DNA of 64,000 bases from Bradyrhizobium cytisi (GCF_008123515.1 NZ_VSSR01000037.1:24200-88199); one strand, 5' to 3'. Positions 9,024-18,261 are shown, numbered from the stretch's first letter. Made by a program: numbers and translations. The notes: generated from the sequence alone by a model not told the origin.

Positions 9024-10202
9024 CTACCTCTTGCGTCCGCGTACCGCGTCCGACAGCCGATCCAGCGCGGTGTCGAGCGTCTGGTCCTTCTTGGCAAAGC
9101 AGAAGCGGACCACCGATGTCACCGGGTCCTGCTCGTAGAACGCCGAGACCGGAATCGCGGCGACCTTGTAATCCCTGACGATGCGCCAGCAGAACTCGGC
9201 ATCGCTCTCGTTGAGCCCGAGCGGCGACAGGTCGACGGTGAGGAAGTAGGTGCCCTGCGACTTCAGCACGGGGAAGCCGAGGCTCTCCAGCCCCTTGGTC
9301 AGGCGGTCCCTGCTCCGGGCCAGATCCTGGCGCATCGACAGGAAATACTCGTCGGGCTTGCCGAGGCCATAGGCGACGGCGGCCTGGAGGTTCGGCGCCG
9401 TCGTGAAGGTCAGGAACTGGTGCACCTTGGCGGCGACGCGCAAGAGCGGCGGCGCGGCGCAGACGAAGCCGATCTTCCAGCCCGTCAGCGAGAAGATCTT
9501 GCCGGCCGAGCCGACCTTGATGGTGCGGTCGCGCATGCCGGGGATGGTGATCAGCGGGATGTGCTTGTGCGCGTCGAAGGTGACGTGCTCCCAGACCTCG
9601 TCGCAGATCGCGATGACGTCGAACTCCTGGCAGTAGCGCGCCAAGAGCTCGAGGTCCTCGCGCGGATAGACCACCGCGGAGGGATTCAGGGGATTGTTGA
9701 ACAGCACCGCCTTGGTCTTTGAATTGAAGACGCTTTTCAGCATGTCCTCATTCAGCCGCCAATGCGGAGGCTCAAGGCGCACGAGCCGCGGAATGCCGCC
9801 GGCCTGGCGGATGATCGGCAGATAGGAATCATAGACCGGCTGGAAGCAGACCACCTCGTCGCCGGGCTGCACCACCGACAGGATCGCCGAGGTCAGCGCC
9901 TCGGTGCCGCCGGAGGTCACCATCACCTCGCTCATCGGATCGAGCTTGAGGTTGTGCCAATGGCCGTAATGGGTCGCGATCGCCTGGCGCAGCTCCGGGA
10001 TGCCCATCATCGACGGATACTGGTTGTAGCCGTTGAGCGAGGCGTCGGCGGCGGCGCGGCGGATGTCCTCGGGGCCGGGATCGTCAGGAAAGCCCTGGCC
10101 GAGATTGATGGCGTTGTTGTCGCGCGCGGCCTGCGACATCGCCTCGAAGATGGTGACGGGAAGATCGGCGAAGACCTTGTTCAGCGAAGAGCTCTTGGTC
10201 AT
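9024..10202 (-). CDS. PLP-dependent class I/II aminotransferase (KAT/YbdL-like)
   Basis: Cytosolic fold-type I aminotransferase, 392 residues. Family features are LGQGFPDDPGPEDI near the N-terminus, GGTEALTSAI, NNPLNPSAVVYPREDLE, the ICDEVWEHVTF segment with the cofactor-contacting aspartate, and the Schiff-base lysine in GSAGKIFSLTGWKIGF (Lys about 235). This order matches methionine / kynurenine / glutamine aminotransferases of the YbdL-KAT group. The start at ATG 10202 gives the family's normal N-terminus; the open frame extends upstream to 10490 only as an out-of-frame reading of the rhodanese gene. The amino donor is unproven. Tight spacing with the rhodanese upstream (7 nt) and potF downstream (7 nt) suggests one transcript. 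Confidence 0.9.
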   Translation of the reverse strand: MTKSSSLNKVFADLPVTIFEAMSQAARDNNAINLGQGFPDDPGPEDIRRAAADASLNGYNQYPSMMGIPELRQAIATHYGHWHNLKLDPMSEVMVTSGGTEALTSAILSVVQPGDEVVCFQPVYDSYLPIIRQAGGIPRLVRLEPPHWRLNEDMLKSVFNSKTKAVLFNNPLNPSAVVYPREDLELLARYCQEFDVIAICDEVWEHVTFDAHKHIPLITIPGMRDRTIKVGSAGKIFSLTGWKIGFVCAAPPLLRVAAKVHQFLTFTTAPNLQAAVAYGLGKPDEYFLSMRQDLARSRDRLTKGLESLGFPVLKSQGTYFLTVDLSPLGLNESDAEFCWRIVRDYKVAAIPVSAFYEQDPVTSVVRFCFAKKDQTLDTALDRLSDAVRGRKR

Positions 10203-10209
10203 CGCGTCG

Positions 10210-10536
10210 TTAGCCACCGACCTTGCTGGGAAGGCCCGCCGCCTTCCAGCCGAGCATGCCGCCGGCCAGATGCTTGTCGTAAGCCAGGCCCGCCGCCTGC
10301 GCCGCCAGCGAGGCCGTGACCGAGCGCTTGCCCGAGCGGCAGGCAAACACGACCTCTTTGCCCTGCGGATCCGGGATCGTCTTGGGATCGAAGGTCGAGA
10401 GCGGCACGACCACGCCATAAGGGTAGGCCTCGGCCTCGACCTCGTTCGGCTCACGGACGTCGACGAGAAGATAGCGCCCTTCCGCGACACCCTTGGAGAC
10501 TTCGTCCGGGGTCAGATCCTGTACTTGATTTGCCAC
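10210..10536 (-). CDS. Single-domain rhodanese (sulfurtransferase)
   Basis: A 108-residue single rhodanese domain. The GTG start at 10536 is preceded by GGAGG at 5 nt, which favours it over the upstream ATG of the 145-residue frame. The structural motif LLVDVREPNEV is followed by the active-site loop FACRSGKRS, where Cys about 66 would carry the persulfide; the loop fits CxxGxR. It ends with HLAGGMLGWKAAGLP, the usual C-terminal motif. Such proteins move sulfane sulfur between donors and thiophilic acceptors in the cytoplasm. It is the first gene of a probable operon with the aminotransferase and PotF-like protein, so sulfur or methionine-related metabolism is possible but unproven. Confidence 0.9.
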   Translation of the reverse strand: MANQVQDLTPDEVSKGVAEGRYLLVDVREPNEVEAEAYPYGVVVPLSTFDPKTIPDPQGKEVVFACRSGKRSVTASLAAQAAGLAYDKHLAGGMLGWKAAGLPSKVGG

Positions 10537-10707
10537 ATCATCCTCCAACGTCGCAGGGCGCCGCCGGGGCGATCCCGGCCGGCGGGCAACCTCGCCTCTC
10601 GGACGCCGAAAATCAAGCGCTACAAAGGCTTGAGCTGCCTTGCGCAAGTTAAAGCTAAATTGCAGCGACTTGAAGTGCGCTTTGAATCCCGGTCCATCAT
10701 CGTCAGC

Positions 10708-12636
10708 CTAGATCGTGACCTGCGTACCGACCTCGACCACGCGGCCGCTCGGGATCTGGAAATAGTCGGTGGCATCGTTGGCGGAGCGGCTGAGCGAGAT
10801 GAACAGCCGGTCCTGCCAACGCGGCATGCCGGAATGAGCGGCGGGCTTGAGCGCCCTGCGCGACAGGAAGAACGAGGTCGACATGATGTCGAACTGCCAG
10901 CCGAGCTTGCGGGCGATCGCCAGCGCCTTCGGCACGTTGGGCGATTCCATGAAGCCGAACTTCAGCGTCACCTTGGAGAAGGTCGGGCTGATCTGCTCCA
11001 GCTTGACGCGCTCGGCCGGATCGATGCGCGGTGTCTGCGCGGTCTCGATGGTGAGAATGACATTCTTCTCGTGAAGCACTTTGTAGTGTTTCAGACTATG
11101 CATCAGCGCGGTCGGTGCGCTCAGGGGGTCGCTGGTCAGGAATACGGCGGTACCGGGCACCCGCTGCGGCGGCCGCTTCTCCAGCATCGCCACGAGGTCG
11201 GCGAGCGGGAATTCGAGCTTTCGCGACTTCTCGAACAGCAGCCGGCTGCCGCGGCGCCACGTGTACATCATGAGGATCATGAGTGCGCCGAGCGCCAGCG
11301 GCACCCAGCCGCCCTCGAACACCTTGAGCAAATTGGCGGCCAGGAAGGTCAGGTCGAGGAACAGGAACGGCGCGATCAGGGCGGCCGCCGACCACGGCGA
11401 CCACTTCCAGGCCTTCCAGATCACCACAAATCCCATCATCCCCGTGACGACCATCGTGCCGGTCACGGAGATACCGTAGGCGGAGGCGAGCGCGCTGGAG
11501 GAGCGGAACAGCAGCACCATCATGATCACCGCGACCAGCAGCAGCTGGTTGATGCGCGGGATGAAGATCTGGCCGGAATGAGCTTCAGAGGTATGGCGAA
11601 TTTCGAATCGGGGCAGCAGCCCGAGCTGGATCGCTTGCCGCGTCAGCGAATAGGCGCCGGTGATGACGGCCTGGCTCGCGATGACGGTGGCGGCCGTGGC
11701 CAGCACGACCATGCAGCCGCGAATAATGCCTTGCGGGAAGAGCTGGAAGAACGGGCTCTCGATCGCGCCGGGATCGCCGAGGACGAGAGCGCCCTGCCCC
11801 AGATAATTCAGCGCCAGCGACGGCAGCACGATGAAGAGCCAGGCGGTCTGGATCGGCCGCTTGCCGAAATGGCCGAGATCGGCATAGAGCGCCTCGGCGC
11901 CTGTAACGGCCAGGAACACGGCACCCAGCGTCACGAAGCCGATGATGCCGTGGTGGAACATGAAGGACACCGCATAGAACGGGTTCAGCGCCAACAGCAC
12001 CTGCGGCTGCTCGATGATCGGATGGATCGCCGCGACCGCGATCACCGCGAACCAGACGCACATCACGGGTCCGAAGAACGCCGCAACGCGGGCGGTGCCG
12101 CGCGATTGCACGGCGAACAGGACGACCAAGATCACCACGGTCAGCGGAACGATATAGGGCTCGAACCTCAGCGTGACGTCCTTCATGCCTTCGAGGGCCG
12201 ACAGCACCGAGACCGCCGGCGTGATCACGGCATCGCCGTAGAACAAGGCGCCGGAGATGATGCCGAGCAGGACGATGGTCGCCCCGCCGGTGCCGACAGC
12301 GCGCTGGGCCAGCGCCATCAAGGCCAGCGTGCCGCCCTCGCCGTTGTTGTCGGCACGGAGCAGGATCACGACGTATTTGAGCGTCACCACGACGATCAGC
12401 GCCCACAGGATCAGGGACACCACGCCGAGAACAGCCGCCGACGTTGGCGCGCCTTCCGCGCCCGAGGCCGCCATCACCGCCTCGCGGAACGCGTAGAGCG
12501 GGCTGGTGCCGATGTCGCCGTAGACCACGCCGATGCTGCCGAGCGTGAGCGCACCGAAACCGGCGGTAGTGTGGGCGTCGCCATGCCCATTGGCCGCCGC
12601 CGTTTCCGGGGCGGGAACTGCTACGTCACTTGTCAT
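10708..12636 (-). CDS. kup: Low-affinity K+ transporter Kup (copy 1)
   Basis: Kup/HAK/KT potassium uptake protein, 642 residues, of usual length. The N-terminal signature LTLGSIGVVYGDIGTSPLYAF is followed by NNGEGGTLALMALAQ and about 12 hydrophobic segments to residue 460. A cytoplasmic C-terminal domain ends SANDATDYFQIPSGRVVEVG. The ATG at 12636 has only a weak upstream AGG. It is a close paralogue of the next gene upstream on the same strand, and the last 25 residues of the two are almost identical. Kup proteins work as K+/H+ symporters, mainly under acidic or osmotic conditions. The 155-nt gap to the second copy may hold its own promoter. Confidence 0.96.
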   Translation of the reverse strand: MTSDVAVPAPETAAANGHGDAHTTAGFGALTLGSIGVVYGDIGTSPLYAFREAVMAASGAEGAPTSAAVLGVVSLILWALIVVVTLKYVVILLRADNNGEGGTLALMALAQRAVGTGGATIVLLGIISGALFYGDAVITPAVSVLSALEGMKDVTLRFEPYIVPLTVVILVVLFAVQSRGTARVAAFFGPVMCVWFAVIAVAAIHPIIEQPQVLLALNPFYAVSFMFHHGIIGFVTLGAVFLAVTGAEALYADLGHFGKRPIQTAWLFIVLPSLALNYLGQGALVLGDPGAIESPFFQLFPQGIIRGCMVVLATAATVIASQAVITGAYSLTRQAIQLGLLPRFEIRHTSEAHSGQIFIPRINQLLLVAVIMMVLLFRSSSALASAYGISVTGTMVVTGMMGFVVIWKAWKWSPWSAAALIAPFLFLDLTFLAANLLKVFEGGWVPLALGALMILMMYTWRRGSRLLFEKSRKLEFPLADLVAMLEKRPPQRVPGTAVFLTSDPLSAPTALMHSLKHYKVLHEKNVILTIETAQTPRIDPAERVKLEQISPTFSKVTLKFGFMESPNVPKALAIARKLGWQFDIMSTSFFLSRRALKPAAHSGMPRWQDRLFISLSRSANDATDYFQIPSGRVVEVGTQVTI

Positions 12637-12791
12637 GGGAGAGCCTGGTGGCCTCTAAAAATGCTTCACTGCACAATGGCGGAGGAGCGCGCGCGGCTTA
12701 TAGTCCTGCGCTGGTGGCATAGCCTAGCCCGATTTTGGGCCCTTGGCATGCAAATCCGCATGGGTCCGCCAATTGCGTCCCTATGGAAGGC

Positions 12792-14690
12792 TCAAATGGT
12801 GACTTGGGTTCCGACTTCAACCACCCGCCCGGTCGGAATCTGGAAATAGTCGGTGGCATCGTTGGCTGAGCGGCTGAGCGCGATGAACAGGTGATCCTGC
12901 CAGAGCGGCATGCCCGACTGCGCCGACGCCTTCAGCGAGCGCCGAGACACGAAGAACGACGTCGACATGATGTCGAACTGCCAGCCCTGCTTGCGCGCAA
13001 TCGCGAGCGCCTTGGGCACGTTCGGTTGCTCCATGAAGCCGAAGCGCAGCCGGACCTTGGAGAACTTCTCGCTGATCTTCTCCATCTTGAAGCGCTCGGA
13101 GAGATCGACCCGCGGCGTGTGCGCGGTCTCGATGGTCAGGATCACGTTGTGCTCGTGCAGCACCTTGTTGTGCTTGAGATTGTGCAGGAGCGCGGTCGGC
13201 ACGAAGGCGGGATCGCTGGTCAAAAACACCGCCGTGCCCTTGACGATGTGCGGCGGCCGCTTCTCCAGGCTGCGGATCAGATCGTCCAGCGGCACCTCGA
13301 TCCGGCGCGTCTTCTGGATCAGAATTCCCGAGCCGCGCCGCCAGGTCCAGATCGTCCCTGCCATCGCCGCACCGAACAGCAGCGGCACCCAGGCGCCTTC
13401 GAGCAGCTTCAGCAGGTTGGCGCTGAAGAAGGTCATGTCGACCATGACGAAGGGCAGGATCACGACCGCGGCCGTCGCCGCGCGCCAGTTCCACAATTTC
13501 CAGATCACCACAAAACCCATGATGCCGTCGGCGACCATGGTGGTGGAGACCGCGATGCCATAGGCCGAAGCCAGATTGCTGGGCGTGTGGAACAAGAGCA
13601 CCAGCAGCATCACGCCGATCAGCAGCAGCCGATTGACGCGCGGCAAATAGATCTGGCCGGCATGGGACTCGGAGGTGTAGCGCACCTCGAAGCGCGGCAG
13701 GAGGCCGAGCTGCACCGCCTGATAGACCAGCGAATAGGCGCCGGTGATCACCGCCTGGCTCGCGATCACGGTGGCCGCGGTTGCAAGGCCGACCAGCGGC
13801 AGCAACAGATGCTCCGGCACCATGCGATAGAACGAATGCTCGATCGCGCTTGGATCGGACAGCACCAGTGCGCCCTGCCCGAAATAGTTGATCAGCAGCG
13901 ACGGCAGCACGAAAAACATCCAGGCCGACTGGATCGGCTTGCGGCCGAAATGGCCAAGGTCGGCATAGAGCGCCTCGCCACCGGTTACGGCGAGGAAAAC
14001 CGCGCCGAGCGTCACCAGGCCGATCGTGCCGTGCGACAGCAGGAATTGGAACGCATAATAGGGATTGATCGCGGCCAGCACGGACGGATCGTCGGCGATG
14101 TGAATGACGCCCAGCACCGCCAGGACGGTGAACCAGATGACCATCACCGGCCCGAAGGCCGAGGCCACCAGCGCGGTCCCCTTGCTCTGGACCGCGAACA
14201 GCAGCACCAGGATCAGCACCGTCAGCGGCACGACATAGTGCTCGAACGCCGGCGTCGCGAGCTTGAGGCCGTCGACCGCCGACAGTACCGAGATCGCCGG
14301 CGTGATCATGGAATCGCCGATGAACATGGAAGCGCCGACCACGCCGAGCGCGAGCAGGAACCAGCTCCGCCGCCCCAGCGCGCGTTGGCCGAGCGCCATC
14401 AGCGAGAGGGTGCCGCCCTCCCCGTTATTGTCGGCCCGCAGCAGCAGCAGGACATATTTGGCGGTGACGACGATCAGAAGCGCCCACAGGATCAGCGAGA
14501 GCACGCCGAGCACCATGATCCGCGTCACCGGCTCGCCATGGGCCGCGCCCCTGACCGCCTCGTGGAACGCGTAAAGTGGCGAGGTGCCGATGTCGCCGAA
14601 GACGACACCGATGCTCCCGAGCGTGAGGGACCAAAAGCCGGAGGTGACCGGCCCTTCCTGGGTCTCGGTCGATGTGATGCTCGCCGTCAT
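12792..14690 (-). CDS. kup: Low-affinity K+ transporter Kup (copy 2)
   Basis: Second Kup-family K+/H+ symporter, 632 residues, in direct tandem with copy 1. It shows WSLTLGSIGVVFGDIGTSPL near residue 20, NNGEGGTLSLMALGQ, about 12 membrane segments, and the C-terminal SANDATDYFQIPTGRVVEVG. Differences from copy 1 are spread through the membrane region, indicating an old duplication, not recent gene conversion. No clear ribosome-binding site precedes ATG 14690. Between this gene and motB is a short hairpin (14813-14832) without a T-run. Confidence 0.96.
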   Translation of the reverse strand: MTASITSTETQEGPVTSGFWSLTLGSIGVVFGDIGTSPLYAFHEAVRGAAHGEPVTRIMVLGVLSLILWALLIVVTAKYVLLLLRADNNGEGGTLSLMALGQRALGRRSWFLLALGVVGASMFIGDSMITPAISVLSAVDGLKLATPAFEHYVVPLTVLILVLLFAVQSKGTALVASAFGPVMVIWFTVLAVLGVIHIADDPSVLAAINPYYAFQFLLSHGTIGLVTLGAVFLAVTGGEALYADLGHFGRKPIQSAWMFFVLPSLLINYFGQGALVLSDPSAIEHSFYRMVPEHLLLPLVGLATAATVIASQAVITGAYSLVYQAVQLGLLPRFEVRYTSESHAGQIYLPRVNRLLLIGVMLLVLLFHTPSNLASAYGIAVSTTMVADGIMGFVVIWKLWNWRAATAAVVILPFVMVDMTFFSANLLKLLEGAWVPLLFGAAMAGTIWTWRRGSGILIQKTRRIEVPLDDLIRSLEKRPPHIVKGTAVFLTSDPAFVPTALLHNLKHNKVLHEHNVILTIETAHTPRVDLSERFKMEKISEKFSKVRLRFGFMEQPNVPKALAIARKQGWQFDIMSTSFFVSRRSLKASAQSGMPLWQDHLFIALSRSANDATDYFQIPTGRVVEVGTQVTI

Positions 14691-14863
14691 GAGGGTGGAA
14701 AACGCTTCGTCCCTGGAATTGATCCGGCGCCTTTTGAAGCTTCCGGCGCGCCTGTCAATCGGCCCCCCACCATAGCAGGCGCGGAGCGAGATGCTGTAAT
14801 GGCGCGGCCACGTTCGTCGTCTTCGCGACGAATAGCCTCAGGTAAAATGGTAGCGCAAGAGGT

Positions 14864-15691
14864 TTAGGGCTTCAAGTTCGGCGGCAGCGGCGGATCCTCT
14901 CGCATCAAGGTGATGGTGACGCGGCGGTTCGCCGCCAGCGACGGATCGTCCGGGAACAGCGGCTGCGTGTCCGCCTTGCCGGAGACGGCGAAGATATGCG
15001 ACGGCGGCAGGCCCTCGCGCTCGAGGATCTGGCGCACGGCGTTGGCGCGGTCAGCCGACAGGTCGAAGGCACCGTAGTCGCTGCGGGTCGGCACGAAGCC
15101 GGCCGCAGTGTGGCCGGCGATCGAGACGCGCAAGGGGGTCGCCTTGAGGGGCACCGCGAGCTTCTCGATCAGGCGGCGGGTGCGGTCGTAGGGCACCTTG
15201 GAGCCGTCCGCGAACATCGAGCGGCCGTCCTGGTCGACGATCTCGAGATTGAGGCCCTGCTTGGTCTCCTCGAACATGATGTGCTTGGACATCTCGGTCA
15301 GCTCCGGCAGGTCCTGCAAGGCCTGTCGCAGCGAGGCAGCGGCGAGCGCGAAGTTGCGGTCGACCTTGATCTTGGCGCCGGACGTCTTGTCGCGATCCTC
15401 CTGGTCCGGTGTCGGCGTGTTGGAGGCCTCCTCAGGCTGGATGTGGTCGACGTTCTTCAGCCGCGCGCGGGTCGGCAGGCCGTCGGATTCGATGATGCCG
15501 GCGTAGCGCGCTTCGCTCTGGACGCCGAAGGCCTCGCGCATGGAGCCTGCGACGATCTTCAGCTTGTTGGCGTCCTGGGTGGAGAATGCGACCAGCATCA
15601 CGAAAAACGCCAGCAGCAACGCCATCAGATCCGCAAACGTCACGAACCAGCCATGGCCGCCATGTGCTTCTTCGCGTTTTTTCTTTGCCAT
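14864..15691 (-). CDS. motB: MotB-type stator protein (peptidoglycan-binding OmpA domain)
   Basis: 275 residues. The N-terminus MAKKKREEAHGGHGWF precedes one membrane helix FADLMALLLAFFVMLVAFS, whose Asp (about residue 21) aligns with the proton-binding aspartate of MotB. A polar linker leads to an OmpA-like domain from about residue 155, with VSIAGHTAAG, DLSADRANAVRQIL and NRRVTITLM. MotB anchors stator units to peptidoglycan around a flagellar motor. It lies 23 nt downstream of the MotA-type gene on the same strand, so the two form an operon. No other flagellar genes are in the window, so whether the pair drives flagellar rotation or another proton-driven process is open. Confidence 0.9.
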   Translation of the reverse strand: MAKKKREEAHGGHGWFVTFADLMALLLAFFVMLVAFSTQDANKLKIVAGSMREAFGVQSEARYAGIIESDGLPTRARLKNVDHIQPEEASNTPTPDQEDRDKTSGAKIKVDRNFALAAASLRQALQDLPELTEMSKHIMFEETKQGLNLEIVDQDGRSMFADGSKVPYDRTRRLIEKLAVPLKATPLRVSIAGHTAAGFVPTRSDYGAFDLSADRANAVRQILEREGLPPSHIFAVSGKADTQPLFPDDPSLAANRRVTITLMREDPPLPPNLKP

Positions 15692-15714
15692 CGGTCAGGT
15701 CCCGACGTCCGGCG

Positions 15715-16488
15715 TTACGCCGGAACCGGCTCGCCTTCGGCGTGGCGGTGCTTCTCGGGCAGATAGGCCAGAAGCATTTCGCGCACCAAAGTCGGGCTCT
15801 TGGAGTCGCGAATCATCAGAATGCCGTCGATGATCAGCGTGCGATTGGTTTCCTCGTCGATCAGCTTGCCATGCAGCTTATCAGCGATCGGCAGGCAGAG
15901 CAGGTTCGCTACCAACGCACCATAGAGAGTTGCCAGCAGGGCGGTCGCCATGAACGGGCCGAGCTTCGAGGGATCCGACATGTTCGAAAACATCTGCACC
16001 ATGCCGATCAGCGTCCCGATCATGCCGAATGCAGGCGCGCAGTCGCCGACGGCGCGGTAGATCTTGCTGCCTTCGTTGAGATGCAACAGGAAATTGTCGC
16101 GATCGCGCTCCAGATTATCCCTGATGAAATCGAGATCGTAGCCGTCGGCGACGTAGCGGATGCCCTTGGCGAGGAACGGCTCGTCGGTCTCGACCTTTTC
16201 CAGGCCGACCGGGCCCTGCTTGCGCGCGATCTCGGCGATGCGGGCGAGCTCGTCGACGAGATCATGGGCCGACAGACGGCTCATCGTGAAGGCGAACTTG
16301 GCGCCAAGCGGCAGGCCGTGCATCAGCGCCGAGAGCGGAAAGCGGATCATGGTCGCTGCGGCCGATCCTCCGAAGATGATGATCATCGCATGATCGCTGA
16401 TGAACATGTGCAGATCGCCGCCGAGAAACACCATCGTCGCGATGACGATCATGCCCGCCAAGAGGCCGGCGCCCGTCATAATATCCAT
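15715..16488 (-). CDS. motA: MotA/PomA-type stator protein
   Basis: 257 residues with four predicted membrane segments (two near the N-terminus, two near residues 155-205) and a charged cytoplasmic loop between them. The proline-containing segment CAPAFGMIGTLIGMVQMF matches the channel helix of MotA/PomA. ATG 16488 was chosen because GGAG lies 6 nt upstream; the longer frame would need a TTG that overlaps this GGAG. MotA surrounds MotB to form the ion-conducting stator. The shorter, PomA-like architecture suggests the alternative stator class found in Bradyrhizobium-type bacteria. Confidence 0.9.
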   Translation of the reverse strand: MDIMTGAGLLAGMIVIATMVFLGGDLHMFISDHAMIIIFGGSAAATMIRFPLSALMHGLPLGAKFAFTMSRLSAHDLVDELARIAEIARKQGPVGLEKVETDEPFLAKGIRYVADGYDLDFIRDNLERDRDNFLLHLNEGSKIYRAVGDCAPAFGMIGTLIGMVQMFSNMSDPSKLGPFMATALLATLYGALVANLLCLPIADKLHGKLIDEETNRTLIIDGILMIRDSKSPTLVREMLLAYLPEKHRHAEGEPVPA

Positions 16489-16701
16489 GGGAGTCTCCAA
16501 AGCGAACGCAACAACGGCCGTCCTGGCCGGTGGCGCGGTCCAACCCCGAACCGCATCGGAAACCCTAAAGACCCGCCCTTAAAGCCGCGTAAAGGTTAAG
16601 TTCAGCCGATGCGACGGAGCGGCGCGGTGCGCGGAAATGACGGCGGCTTTGCCGTTCTGCGACACCAATCTCAACGTTCTGCTAACCATGAATGAGGCGC
16701 G

Positions 16702-17526
16702 TCAGGACGACAGTCCTGTCAGCTCCAGGCTGAGCGCGCGCAGGCGCCTGCGCGCATCGGCGTCATAGGCCTGCGGATTGGCGCGCGCCTCGTTCATGCC
16801 GTTGAAGAACAGGCCGCTCTTGCCCGCGACATCGTCGCCCTGGACCAGATGCAGGATGGCAGCACCACCTTGCTCCACCGTCGACATCGGCGTGATGCCG
16901 CCGGCGCGTACCATCGTGGTGTTCATATAGGTCGCCGGATGCAACGAATTCACGGTGATGCCGACGTCCTTGAGCTCGGCCGCGAGATCGATGGTGAACA
17001 TAATCTGCGACAGCTTGCTCTGCGCATAGGCGCGCGAGCCGCTGTAGCCCTTCGTGATCATGACGTCGTCGAAATCGATCGGATGCTGGCCGAGCGACAC
17101 GACATTGACGATGCGCGAGGGCGGGGCGACTTTCAGCAACGGCAGCAGCAGATGGACGAGCAGAAAACCCGAGAGATAGTTCACGGCAAAGCGCAGTTCG
17201 TGACCGTCGCGGCTCTCCTGACGCTGCGGACCGCCGTTCTGCGAGCCGATGCCGGCATTGCTGACGAAGACGTCGAGACGCTGATGATCGCGCGTCACGG
17301 CGTCGGCGAGCGCGCGCGTACCTGCCATCGACGACAGATCGGCTTGATAGAAAGTCGGCGCAGTGTGGCCGGCCTTCACGATCTCGTCGATCAGTGATTT
17401 TGCACGCTCGTCACTCCGGCCATGGATCAGAACGCGTGCGCCCTCGGCGGCAAGGCGGCTTGCGACATAGCGCCCGACACCATCGGTCGAGCCTGTGATC
17501 AGAACCGTCTTGCCGCGCATGTCCAT
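16702..17526 (-). CDS. SDR-family NAD(P)-dependent oxidoreductase
   Basis: Classical/extended-type short-chain dehydrogenase, 274 residues. The Rossmann motif TGSTDGVG is at residues 11-18, NAG in FVSNAGIG near residue 91, and the catalytic YxxxK as YAQSK. GGAG lies 7 nt upstream of ATG 17526. Sequence features such as NTTMVRAGGITP and the retinol-dehydrogenase-like layout suggest an unknown alcohol or ketone substrate. It is 15 nt downstream of the RraA-like gene, so the two are probably transcribed together. The substrate is not known. Confidence 0.9.
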   Translation of the reverse strand: MDMRGKTVLITGSTDGVGRYVASRLAAEGARVLIHGRSDERAKSLIDEIVKAGHTAPTFYQADLSSMAGTRALADAVTRDHQRLDVFVSNAGIGSQNGGPQRQESRDGHELRFAVNYLSGFLLVHLLLPLLKVAPPSRIVNVVSLGQHPIDFDDVMITKGYSGSRAYAQSKLSQIMFTIDLAAELKDVGITVNSLHPATYMNTTMVRAGGITPMSTVEQGGAAILHLVQGDDVAGKSGLFFNGMNEARANPQAYDADARRRLRALSLELTGLSS

Positions 17527-17541
17527 GGAGCTACTCCGAGA

Positions 17542-18261
17542 TTAGTGGATCTCCGCCGAGCGCTTCAGCGCGGCCTTGAGCTTCTCCAGGGAGAAGTCCG
17601 GGCTGCGTGCGATCTCGAGGATCGGCGTCTCGCGGCGGCCGCAGAGTTCGGCGGCCTCGGGGAGCTTCGCGGCAATGTCGAGCGGGATCACGATGGCGCC
17701 ATGCTGGTCGGCGTGGATCAGATCGTCGGACTTCACGGTCATGCCGGCGACGCGCACCTCGCCGCCAAAGCTCTCCGCGTGCACCCATGCATGCGACGGG
17801 CCGATCGAGCCCGCGAGCGCCTGGAAGCCCGGGGCCCATTGCGGGATGTCGCGGATCGAGCCGTCGGTGATGACGCCGAGGCAGCCGAGCGCCTTGTGCA
17901 CGTTGCTCTGCACCTCGCCCCAGAACGCGCCGTAGCCGGCGTCGGGACCGTCGATGTCCTGGATCACCGAGACGCGCGGCCCGTGGCCGGTGCCGACATA
18001 TTCGTAATATTCGATGCGGCGCTTCGACTGTTCTTCGGCCGGCAGCGACGATTTCAACACCGAGCGGATTGCGACGGTGCGGGCGTAACCGACGATCGGC
18101 GGCAAATCCGGGAACGGGCAGACCAGCTGCTTGGTGGTGTAGCCGATCAGGCGGCGCTCGGGCGCCACGATCTCCATGGCGTTGCAGATCGTCGGCGTGT
18201 CGTAGCGGCCCAGCGCTTCGAGGACGGAAGCGGGCAGCGGCCCGGTCGCGGTATTGGTCAC
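17542..18261 (-). CDS. RraA-like / HMG aldolase-family protein
   Basis: 239 residues from GTG 18261, preceded by GGAG at 8 nt. The longer frame to 18354 lacks such a site. The core motif GVITDGSIRD carries the residues that bind divalent metal and oxyacid in RraA-like proteins and in 4-hydroxy-4-methyl-2-oxoglutarate / 4-carboxy-4-hydroxy-2-oxoadipate aldolases. HADQHGAIVIP near residue 175 is also typical. The family contains both RNase E inhibitors and class II pyruvate aldolases. The extra C-terminal helices and the neighbouring SDR favour a catabolic enzyme, but this is an inference. Confidence 0.82.
   Translation of the reverse strand: MTNTATGPLPASVLEALGRYDTPTICNAMEIVAPERRLIGYTTKQLVCPFPDLPPIVGYARTVAIRSVLKSSLPAEEQSKRRIEYYEYVGTGHGPRVSVIQDIDGPDAGYGAFWGEVQSNVHKALGCLGVITDGSIRDIPQWAPGFQALAGSIGPSHAWVHAESFGGEVRVAGMTVKSDDLIHADQHGAIVIPLDIAAKLPEAAELCGRRETPILEIARSPDFSLEKLKAALKRSAEIH

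Noticed and set aside
9024..10490. Possible rhodanese-aminotransferase fusion, since the open frame extends upstream of ATG 10202.
   Set aside because: The extension is the wrong frame of the rhodanese gene, and both genes have their own starts and complete domains.
10033..12849. A 938-codon plus-strand frame over the aminotransferase start, rhodanese and kup genes.
   Set aside because: It is the antisense reading of well-supported kup and other genes, rich in Arg, His, Asp and Gln as expected of antisense GC-rich frames, with no domain.
14813..14832. Hairpin TTCGTCG/CGACGAA between motB and kup as an intrinsic terminator.
   Set aside because: 7-bp stem with no T-run on either strand; kept as unproven.
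12891..14867. A 658-codon plus-strand frame antisense to the second kup.
   Set aside because: Low-complexity charged composition, no recognisable fold and no ribosome-binding site; shadow of kup.
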